NCBI RefSeq assembly: GCF_000417875.1
Contig: NW_006920889.1
Coordinates: 475,307 to 539,306 of the forward strand
Length of the DNA stretch: 64,000 bases
Origin: Pseudozyma flocculosa PF-1
Taxonomy: Eukaryota; Basidiomycota; Ustilaginomycetes; Ustilaginales; Ustilaginaceae
Reading direction: 5' to 3'
Shown: positions 10,005 to 19,281 of the stretch, one piece after another
Position numbering within the stretch: position 1 is the first letter of the stretch
How the letters are laid out: every line of letters starts with the position of its first letter
Position numbers and translations under genes: made by a program
Notes under the pieces: model-generated
What the model was told of the DNA's origin: nothing
The model's database searches: none
The model's input: the letters and a program-made list of their open reading frames with translations, nothing else

Positions 10005-11243
10005 GTTGACCGACGTGTTGCCCGTGTTCCACGTCGAAAGAATGTTGAGGCCCGGGGCAAAGATGTCGACGCACTTGCCCTTGTTGCTAAAGTAGGCCCG
10101 CTCGTCCTGCACCGTCGAGGCACCGACGGTCACGGGGTTGGTGGCGCCGGCGGGCGAGACGTTGCACGCGTCCTGGTTCTCGTTGCCGGCGGCGACGCCA
10201 AAGTGCATGCCGCTGTCGACGGCGCCGTTGACGGCGCGGTCGAGGGTCGGCGACTTGCCACCTCCGAGCGACATGTTGGCGACAAAGCCCTTGTGCTTCT
10301 TGGCCGCCGCCGACGTCGGGTTGGCGCGGAGCGACTCGGTGATGCGCTTGGCGTCCTCGACGGCCCAGAGGACGCCGCCGGTCACGTCCGACATGGAACC
10401 GGAGCCGCCGGAGCCGAGCACCTTGACGGCGACGAGCTCGGCCTTCTTGGCCACACCGTACTTGCGCGAGCCAATGGTTCCGGCGCAGTGGGTACCGTGG
10501 CCGTTGCCGTCCTCGTCGACGTCGTTGTCGGGCATCGTCTTGCCCCAGCGGGCGCGGCCCTCGAACTCGACGTGCTTGATGTTGATGCCCGTGTCGATAA
10601 TGTAGGCAGTGACGCCGTCGCCGCCGTCGCCGTTGTAGAGGTACTGGTTGAAGGTGCCGAGGCCGAGGCGCTTGCGGTGCGAGATGCGCGCCAGGCCCCA
10701 GGGGGCGCCCTTCTCGACCTCGTGGGCGTGGACCTTTCCGGTCGAAGCGGCTGCGAGCTCCTCGAGCTTGGAGGCCGTGTACTCGACGTCCCAGACGCGC
10801 TCGTCGCCCTGAGGCATGACCTCGGTCGAGACAATCGAGTCGACCTCGACGTACTCGACCTCGGGCTGGGCGCGGATGTAGTTGAGGACGTCGTCGGTAA
10901 ACTTGCCGGCGTAGCCCTGGAGGTGGCCGTCGAGGTCATAGACGTGCTTGATGCCCGATGCGTCGGCACCGTGGAAGCTGTTGGCCGAGAGCTGTGCGGC
11001 CGAGACGAGCTGGCGGTGGGCAAAGAAGTCGGTGGCGGCGACGCCCTTCTTGAAGACGACCATGTAGCCGCCGGGGACCGACTCGAGGTCCGGGTTGGCC
11101 ATGAGGGGGGCGAACGCGACCGTAGGCGAGTAGCTGGAAGCTGCTGCGCCGGGGACAAAGGGCTGCTGGTGCGGGGCGGCGAGCGCGGCCATGGGGAGCG
11201 AGAGGGCCAGGGCCAGGAGGCCGAGGTAGCGCTTCGTGTACAT
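9624..11243 (-). CDS. Subtilisin-family serine protease, cerevisin/vacuolar protease B (Prb1) type
   Basis: Single exon, 539 aa, S8 family precursor. Residues 1-23 form a hydrophobic signal peptide ending near LAAPHQQ. Residues about 58-140 fit an inhibitor I9 propeptide (GGYMVVFKKG... EVEYVEVDS). The mature domain starts around APWGLARISHR (180-189). The catalytic triad is visible: Asp217 in YIIDTG, His249 in GNGHGTHC and Ser419 in SGTSMASP, with the oxyanion-hole Asn354 in AAGNEN. The KYGVAKKA and SGSMSDV blocks are typical of cerevisin-like enzymes. A C-terminal extension of about 90 residues follows the catalytic domain. It could be the vacuolar Prb1 orthologue or a secreted paralogue; sequence alone does not settle which. 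A 10-bp repeat sits just upstream of the start. Confidence 0.92.
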
Positions 11244-11286
11244 GATGGGCGAGTGGTGGGGTTTGGAGGGAGAGGAGGGGGGAAGA

Positions 11287-11319
11287 GGCTATGCTAGGCT
11301 ATGCTAGGCTATGCTAGGC
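11287..11319 (+). repeat. 10-bp tandem repeat upstream of the subtilase start
   Basis: Just over three units of GGCTATGCTA. It ends about 45 bp upstream of the subtilase ATG (11243), within its leader or core promoter. Confidence 0.85.
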
Positions 11320-11767
11320 GAGGCTGAGGCGCAAGCGTATGGGCCAAAGGAGGCGATGCGATCAACGCGGATGGATCGACGGATGGATGGGGGTGGGTTG
11401 CGGGTAGATGCGGTCTCGTTGCGATGGGAGCGATGGCAGGCAGGTTGCGGAAGTGTGCGTGTTGGGTCGGATGGAGGAGGTTGGGTCAAGAGTATGGACG
11501 ATGGATGGAGAGGAGAGGCAAGAGGCGGTGGCTCGAGGCGGAGCGGTATTTGAGGGGTCAGGGTGGCGGCAGCAGGCGACCCGACCGGCCCCTAGTCCCT
11601 GTCTCCCCTCGCCCCTCGCTGCGATCCAGGTGGAGCAGCACTGCGCGGATGGGCGAGCGGGCGGGCAGGCAGGCGCAGATAGATAGCCCCAGGCCCCCAT
11701 CAGCCTCAGCCAGGCAGCCAGGCCATGCAGCCAGGCGAATGACCACAGGGCCAAGCAGGGTCAGGGC

Positions 11768-11800
11768 GGGCTTGCCTTGCCTTGCCTTGCCTTGCCTCGC
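11768..11800 (+). repeat. (CCTTG)n pentamer repeat
   Basis: About five tandem CTTGC/CCTTG units, decaying into CCTCG. It lies in the non-coding interval. Confidence 0.75.
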
Positions 11801-14800
11801 CTCTGGCCGGCCTGCTTGCGTGCGTGCGCGCAAGCAACACCCCGCCCGCCCGCTAAACAGCAGCACCCTGGCCTGACTTGGCCTGGCCCCTGCCAGGTCC
11901 TTATCGCCCCCGCCTTAGCTTGGCCTAGCCTCTTTGCTGCCTTTGCCTCGACAGCACGCAAGAGCGAGCGCAGCTCAGCTTGCCTCTGTCGCTCCTGACT
12001 CGACGTCTCTGAGCCGGCCCTCGAACGCGCCGCTCGCCACCTCGTACATACGCCGCACACAGCCTCGACGATCTGGCAAGCGGGCATAGGGCGGGCGACC
12101 ATGGGCCAACGACATGCCAACGGCCCCCTGTCTCCCTTTTTGTGTGGCCGACCAGCAGGGCGCCCTAGCTTGCTTGAGGGCGACGGATGGGCGCCGCCTA
12201 GGCTCGTCTGCTTGCCCTTGTGACTCTGGGCTCGCGAGTGGCCCGCAGCCCCACAGAGAACCGGACCCTGGCTGGCTGCGCTGCTGGTCTGGCCATGCCC
12301 GGCGCCCGCCCAGCCGGCGAGCTTACGCGGCCCCCCTGACTCGCCCGCTCGCTCGAGCACAGGCCAGGCCGCCAAGTGGAGGAGGCGCCCGGATCGCCGC
12401 CGTCAGCAGCAGGCTAGGTTGGCTCTCCTGCCCAATCGGGAGATCGATCGACTGAATGGCCGGCCCAGCTGGACAGCGCCAAGCCACGCGAGAGCGCACC
12501 GCCACCCAGGCCACGCCGCCCGGCGTCACCGTACCGCCAGCCCGCGGCGAGCTCCGAAGCCACCTGCGCGCGGCGAGCTCGTCGAGCATCTACCCCGCCC
12601 TCCGACTCCGACGTACAGCGACGATCCCCTTTGACGACGCCATCGCCGCCGGCCACCAACACCACCACCGCCGCCACAGTCGCCGTCTTCGTCGCCGTCG
12701 CCGCTTCCGCACGCATCCAGCCGCCTCGCTGCGGGCCAACTCCGACAAGGGACAAGCTAAGCAAGGTTTTTCGTCGCACCACATGCGATGCCGCACGGTA
12801 GACGTCGTCCAACGTTTGCCGCGGCAAGAGAGCTGATGGGTCGACAGAAGAGAGAGGAGAGAAAGGGGACACCCGCCCCCTCTCGCTAGCTCGCAGTCCG
12901 GCCGCTCTTGTATGCATCGTCGGCACCAAATCCGGCTGGCTGGTGGCGCGACGTCTTCATCGCCCACCACCAACGAACGACAGAGTCTAGCCTGACCGCA
13001 CAGCTTCATGGATAGCCTCACCTTTCTTGGCCGAGAGATCCACCAACACAAGACGGGAGAGAGCGGCTAGGCTCGTAAAGCGGGGCTGCAGGAGTCGATC
13101 CAGTCGATGGCCGGAACCATGACTACCTAGCCTAGCCGGCCTGCCTGCCCCTCTCGGCCAGCAGGCATCCGAAGAGCTCAAGACGCGGCGGCAGCAGCAG
13201 CCAGTCAGGAACTCGGGTCCGAGCCTGTGTGGGTATGGAGCTTCGCCCGATGGCTCGACCCGATCCGACATGCCGGCAGAGGGAGAGATCCGGGACCTGC
13301 TTGCTGCAGCTGCAGCTGGCTGTGCCGCGCCCGCCCTTTGAAAGAACGCACGGGGGGGTGGGGTCGCGGGGGTTCGGCAATCCAGCGAGCCGGACGAGGC
13401 GGGCGGACAAGGCGGGGTAAAATTGTGGCAGGTGCGGGGGCGGCGTAGGGCGCTGCGCCCTCGCCATTCGCCATCGACCGACGCCCCGGCCTCTGGCGCC
13501 AGCATGTTCATCCGGCATGGTGCGTGTGGTCCGGTCGTCGTCGATCGGGCAGCCCGGCAGGCGGGCACCACGCTTCACACCGGCCTGCTCCTGCTTCTGC
13601 TTCGGGTCGGGCCGTTTCGGGCTGTTGCGGCCAGCCGTGAAGAGGGCTGATCGTTTGGAGGAGAGAGAGCGTAGGAGGCCCGGGATCTCGCAGAGGTCAG
13701 CGCAGAGCCAGGTCCATGCCATGCCAGCCTTGGCTCAAGACGGTCGAAGCAGCAGAGTACGTGCTGCTGCTGGTGCTGTGGTGGCCAAAAGGACGGGCGT
13801 GGGGATCGCAACTGCTGCCGCCATGGAGTTACACCCATATCGGCCGACGGCGACAGGCTCGACCCGATCGAGATGGTGACGATGCAGCGGGCGGGCTCAG
13901 GGGGGTTGCGTTTCACGCCGGCGCTGCCGTAGAAAGGCCAGCAGGCAGGCCGTGGTCGCGGAGGGGGGTCCCAGCTCACGCGATGACCGTGAAATCGGCC
14001 TGGCGCCGGCCCTCTCCACATCGGTCTCTCTTTCGACGGCGTCACATCTGCCAACCTTGGCCGGCGCTGGCTCTGGCCCGCTCCCGGCCTCTCCATCCTC
14101 GACCTTGCTTGCCCACCTCTGTTCGACGAGCGACGTGGACAGCGCCGGGCTGCTGGGCTGGAGTCGCTGGCATGGCGCCAGGCGTGGGGGAGGACGAGGG
14201 CCAAAGACGATGCAGGCAGCATCGTCATGCAAATCGAGCCAGCGCCCTAGCTTGGCTGGCTTGGCCCCTGCCCTGGCCTCGCCGCCCAGCGCAAGCCAGC
14301 CAAGAAGGTCTCGGGTGCTCGAGCTTGGCCCCTCCCGGCCCAAGCCGGCTTCAAGCCTGTCCGCCCTCCAGCCCGCCAGCCAGGTGCGGTTTTGGCTCGT
14401 GAGCGCCCCGCTCCGCTCGAACCCTTCGCCCTTCGCCCCCTCACGGCCCTCCGGCCTCCTGCTGGGCTCCCCCGCCTTGGCTCCTCCTTGTCCCCGCAGC
14501 TCGACGTCGTGCTTGCCCCCGCAGCCCCTCAAATAGCTTAGCCCTCCGGTTCCCTTGCGCTCCGGCTTCCACATCTCCCCTTCTGCCCGTACATCTCCCC
14601 GTCGACGCAGACCTCTGTTCGCTCCGCTCCGCTCGCCCGCCCGTCGCCTGAACCGCCGCAACGTCGTCTACCGCCCTCTGCATCATCGCCGCCGTCCCCA
14701 CTGCGAGCATCCCGTCGAGCCTCCTCCTCGCCTCATCGCCTCATCGCCTCATCGACCTCGTGCGCCCGCTTGCCGCTTCCCAGCAACCATCTCGCTGCGA

Positions 14801-14913
14801 CCAGCCATCTCCACGCTTTGAGCTAGCAGCCGTCGAACCGCACAATCGGCGGATCACCCAGCACACAGCGAACAGTGCTTTCTCCCCCGCCCTCCTTCCC
14901 ACGCACACACACG

Positions 14914-16252
14914 ATGCCCGCTGCTGCCGAAAAGAAGAAGGTGGCTCCGTCCACGCACCTCATCGCCGGAGGCATTGCCGGCTTCGCAGAGGCCTGCACA
15001 TGTCATCGTGAGTCTTTGGCTCAGCGACGCCGAACTCGCGCGGCGTTCCGGGCGGGCAGGAAGAGAAGACAACAGCGCTGACCCCGAGCCTTTCTCCGAT
15101 CCCATTCCCGGCACTCCTGGCGGTGGCGGCGGCGGCTTGCAGCGCTGGATACGATCAAGGTGCGGATGCAGCTGTCGCGCCGCGGCCGCGGCACCGGCGA
15201 GAAGCCGAGAGGCTTCTTTGCCACGGGCGCATACATTGTCAAGCGCGAGACGGCCCTCGGCCTCTACAAGGGCCTCGGCGCCGTCGTGGCCGGCATCGTG
15301 CCCAAGATGGCCATCCGCTTCATGAGCTTCGAGTACTACAAGACCGCGCTGGCGGACAAGAACACGGGCATCACTAGCTCCAAGGGCGTCTTCCTCGCCG
15401 GTCTCGGTGCGGGTACCACCGAGGCCGTCGTCGTGGTCAACCCCATGGAGGTCGTCAAGATCCGCCTCCAGGCGCAGCAGCACTCGCTCGCCGACCCGCT
15501 CGAGGTGCCGCGGTACCGCAACGCCGCCCACGCCCTCTACACCATTATCCGCGAGGAGGGCGTCATGACCCTCTACCGCGGTGTCGCTCTGACCGCTGCG
15601 CGACAGGCGACCAACCAGGGTGAGTTGGACATCCTCGCGGTGGCTCGGGAAAGGGGACCGCTCAGGACGCAGATGTGCTCTCGGATCGCTGACACGCCGT
15701 GCTGCCATGGTGTCGCGCTGCCCCCTCTGCTGCCACTGCAGCTGCCAACTTCACCGCTTACCAGGAGCTCAAGGCGTTCGCCCAGAAGTACCACGGCACG
15801 ACCGAGCTGCCGTCGTACGAGACGGCCGCCATCGGCCTCATCTCTGGTGCTCTTGGACCCTTCTCCAACGCGCCCATCGACACCATCAAGACGCGTATCC
15901 AGCGCGCCTCGCGCGTCGAGGGCGAGACGGCCCTCAGCCGCGTCGTCAAGGTGGCCCGGGACATGTTTGCTCAGGAGGGAGTGAGCGCCTTTTGGAAGGG
16001 AATCACGCCGCGAGTCGCGCGAGTCGCCCCAGGTGAGCAGGCAAAGCACGAGGCGCGAGTACGACCGGCGACGAGGTCGTGGCGACGGACGCTGACCCCC
16101 ATGTCCCTGCCGCATCGTCTGTTGCCTCTTCTTGTGCCCCCGCACCCGCAGGCCAAGCCGTCGTCTTCACCATCTACGAAAAGGTCAAGAAGTACCTCGA
16201 AATGGCCAAGGCGGGCGAGTTCAACCTGACCGACACGAGGTCGGACGAGTAA
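14914..16252 (+). CDS. SFC1: Mitochondrial succinate-fumarate carrier (SFC1/ACR1 type)
   Basis: Four exons: 14914-15007, 15143-15619, 15742-16032 and 16152-16252, giving 320 aa, the normal size for a mitochondrial carrier. Sfc1 exchanges cytosolic succinate for mitochondrial fumarate across the inner membrane and is needed for growth on two-carbon sources and gluconeogenesis. Three carrier repeats show the signature P-x-(D/E)-x-x-(K/R): PLDTIKVRMQ (first codon split by intron 1), PMEVVKIRLQ and PIDTIKTRIQ. LYKGLGAVVAGIVPKMAIRF, LTAARQATNQ and ISGALGPFSNAPIDTIKTR follow yeast Sfc1 closely, which separates it from citrate and ornithine carriers. All donors are GTGAGT or GTGAGC. It is divergent from the subtilase, 3.7 kb away. 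Confidence 0.93.
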
Positions 16253-16961
16253 TGTGGGCCGTTCCGCTTGTCCCTCTGCTCGCCCAAGAGCTCGAAGAGG
16301 ACTCCCTGGCACGGACATTCAACCTCGAGACGCTACGCTCCGGCCCGCCTAGTACGGCCTCGTCTCGCCGCGTTGGCTGGCTTTACCGGTGACGCCTCGC
16401 CTCTTCCCTCTCCAACAAACCCCACGCTCTCTCTTTGTGTACCCCTCTAGAAGAAGACTGCCTAAAAGCGCACGACCCGTCAGGACCCAGCTAATGTCGC
16501 CGTGGTGGCCACGAAGCCGTTTGCATCCCCCCGGGACGTACGTTCGAGGCCAGCTTGGATGCGATCGGGAAAGGGCCCGTCATCGGGATCGGGAGCTGGA
16601 ACGAGGGCCGCGGCGGCGGACGTCCGCGTGCCAGCCTGGCCTGCCAGGCCTGCCGGCTTCGCTTGCAACGCTCGCAGGCCCAAAGCTGCCAGGTTCCGGC
16701 CGTAGCGTGCTGCATGGCCAGGTCAGGACAGGCCCAGCCAAGCACGGGATGGCATGGCAGAGTCGTCGTCAGGAGGAGGAGGTGGATCCAGTCACGCAGA
16801 GCCTGGCGGTGGTGCGAGGTTGGGTTGGAGGGACTAGAGCGGTGGTTGGATGCAAGCTCGCCCCCCTCTCTATCTGACCTTTGGCCTTGCGTAAACGAGG
16901 TCGCGGCTCGTGCAGCGCCGTACCGACCAGCTCGCGCTGGTGCTCGCCTTGACTTGTCTGA

Positions 16962-16986
16962 CCAGGTCAGGTCAGGTCAGGTCAGG
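16962..16986 (+). repeat. (AGGTC)n pentamer repeat
   Basis: Four to five tandem GGTCA units in intergenic DNA. The same pentamer recurs at 63682-63705. Confidence 0.8.
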
Positions 16987-17873
16987 CACGGCACGGCGTC
17001 GCGAAAGCGAGCAAGGTTACTCGTCTAGACGGACGATCGTTGCTGCCCGGCTCGCTCGCTCGCTCTTCCCCTGGCCTCCTGAGCTTATGGTAACCTCGTC
17101 CGCCTGAGCCTGAGGTTCTAGAGGAGTGGAATAGCGTCGACCATTGGGAAAGAAGAGCAGGCCAGGCCAGGTGGCAGACAGACGACCCGATGCCGTCGTC
17201 ACACGAGACGAGGGCCCGCTGGCGACGGGTGCGAGGAAAAGGGACCTGCCGTGGGCGAATGTTTGGTTGGCGTTGCCATCATCGTACGACCGTCACCTGC
17301 TGCCGCCCCCAGCAGCAAGCAGAGAGAAGCAGCAGCAGCTCCGTGAGGCTCAGCCTGCCGGGCTCGTTTGCATGCGTGCTGTGTGGAAAGGCTTGCTTGC
17401 GACAGACGACGAACGGCCAACCAACCGCCTAGCCTGCTGCCTGGGATGGAGCCGAGACGGAGATCCCAGCAGGCGGCCGGCTAGAGAGAGACGAGGCTCG
17501 TGGGCGGCAGAGAGCGAGCGGTAAACGGGCCCCGCCGTCGTTGTCGATCCCCAGGCTGCTGGGTACGGTACCGGTACCTAGCAAGCAGGCGGGCGGCAGA
17601 GCCAGGCCACCTGGCCTCCCGGGCACGGCCAAAGAGACAGGCCAGGGCGAGCGCGCCGGCAGCGCAGCCGGGGCCAGCAAAGGGAAGGGGCGGGGCGTGC
17701 GTGCGCGTGTGCGGGCGGGCCAGCGAGCAAAATGCACACCCGCCAGCGGCAGCGGCGGCCAGGGCACACACCTGGGGCACGCCTGCATCTCGAGGGCGAG
17801 CGAGCAAGCAAGCAAGGCCACGCTCGGCGCCCACCAGCCTTCCCTCGAGGCACACAGCCGGCCTGGGGCCTGC

Positions 17874-17926
17874 TAGCTGCTGGCTGCTGGCTGCTGGCTG
17901 CTGGCTGCTGGCTGCTGGCTGCTGCC
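17874..17926 (+). repeat. 7-bp (CTGCTGG)n tandem repeat
   Basis: About seven nearly perfect heptamer copies, flanked by CCCTGCCCTG sequence. It is non-coding, about 1.4 kb upstream of the MRN1 start. Confidence 0.88.
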
Positions 17927-18033
17927 CTCCCCTGCCCTGCCCTCAGACCAGGCCCCAGTGCCCCCGCTACCGTACCCTGCGCTGGCCTCTGCTCACGACG
18001 ACGACTGCCAGCCCCACCTTCCCTCTACCTCAA

Positions 18034-18066
18034 CCTCGACCTCGACCTCGACCTCGACCTCGACCT
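18034..18066 (+). repeat. (CTCGAC)n hexamer repeat
   Basis: Five to six tandem CTCGAC units in the presumed MRN1 leader or promoter. Confidence 0.85.
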
Positions 18067-19281
18067 TCGTCACCCCTCTCCTTCGGGTCTTTGCTTCGGT
18101 GATCCTCCCCCCCCTTCTTTTGAGTCCCGTCCCTTGCGCCACCCGCTCCATTCATCCTTGGCCGACGTCGCCTCTCCTCCTCCTGGTCCTCTTCGTCGAG
18201 CTCCTTCGTACTGCACGTTTTCACCGCTTCTTCGCCGTTCGCCTACAAGACGCCTACGCCATCGTCATCGTCCCTTGACGCCATCTCCACCAGCCCCACT
18301 TCTGACGCGCCCCGTCGTCGCCGTGGCTTCGCTACCACCTCTTCGCCTTTTCAAGCCTAGCTTCGCGTCGTCGAACGAGCCGTTGTCCTACACTCCGGCC
18401 TGATCCCCGTCGCACCTGCCTCGGTCCCATTCGCACGTCGAGCCTTGTTCGTCACGACACTTTACGGCGCTGCGAGGAACCTCTTTGGTCTTCTCTGAGC
18501 CGCTCTTTCTCCGCAGCCCCCTCGTGTTGCTAGCCAACTCGTATCTTCTTTCGACCCGGCTGCTGGTCCCGCAGCTGCCGCCTTTCGACCCTGCTGGCAA
18601 CCGTCCCTGACGCTATACCCCGCCGCAGTTGCAGCGCTGCGCAGTACGCTCGAGACGGTCCTCTCTCGACCCTGATCGTTCGTTGCGAGCAGGATACTCT
18701 CTTCCACGTCACATTCTGCCTACTCCCAGCGCACCACGCCGACCTCACCGCTCTTGGACAGATTTCGGCAAATCCGTCTCGTCGACAGAGGTGCTCCCGT
18801 CTTGCACGCCCCCACAGCAGCCAATTCTCGCACAGTTGGCCGCCGCACTCGACAGAACAGCCCCGCTCCCGTGTTCAGGCAGCTGCGACCGTTCCCCTTG
18901 ACGGCTTGAATCGTGAGTAGCAGTGCAGGAAGGTCTCGACGGGACACTCTGATCGCTCTTGCCGGACCGTGCACCACGGTGGCAGAGGCTGTCGCGCGCC
19001 GGATCGACAGACCCATCCCGAGCTGGGAAGGTCACGCACATGCTCGGAAACCAGCCGGCGCGGCCTGGACTCACCTCGCGACAGCCGCTGACATTGCTGT
19101 ATCTTCCCTTTGTCCTCCTGCGCTCGCTTCACTCCGGATCGCCCTGCCCTTTCTCGACCTGTCGTCGCTCCTTCCCTTTCGACGTCTTCCTCGCCTCCCG
19201 TTGCTGGCCCTCGACGACGACATGCGTCGTGTCTTCAGCATCTTGCGTCGCTCCATTCGTCCACTCCTCGCCCGACCTAAG

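Larger units (their letters stand above)
11244..14913. other. 3.7-kb interval without a recognisable gene
   Basis: This interval lies between two divergent genes, the subtilase and SFC1. It is packed with short GC-rich words (CCAGGC, CCTTGCC, GCTAGG) and simple repeats. Open frames are scattered on both strands but their translations are compositionally skewed (Arg, Pro, Ala, Ser) and match no family I recognise. The last 400 bp before SFC1 are pyrimidine-rich, as expected of a fungal leader, with a CTCATCG repeat near 14730-14755. A non-coding RNA or poorly conserved gene cannot be excluded. Confidence 0.5.
16253..19281. other. Intergenic region and long pyrimidine-rich leader upstream of MRN1
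   Basis: 3.0 kb between SFC1 and the chosen MRN1 start. The first 1.6 kb is repeat-word-rich DNA (GGCCAGG, AGGTC, GCAAGC) with no credible gene. From about 17980 the + strand becomes strongly C/T-rich and holds many TCTT words, resembling a transcribed leader. A consensus donor GTGAGT at 18914 and a plausible acceptor TTCAG near 19231-19235 suggest a 5'-UTR intron. Confidence 0.5.

Noticed and set aside
9144..11297. 717-codon plus-strand open frame
   Set aside because: It is antisense to the subtilase, which has a full catalytic triad. The frame is open only because third positions are G/C-rich.
12987..13571. Minus-strand frame ending in RLVLVDLSAKK before a GTGAGG donor
   Set aside because: The last few residues look exon-like, but the rest is low-complexity and no neighbouring exon continues it.
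18913..19281. N-terminal extension of MRN1 from the first ATG of the open frame
   Set aside because: A GTGAGT donor begins at 18914 and the stretch looks like leader or intron; the family-like sequence starts after 19282.
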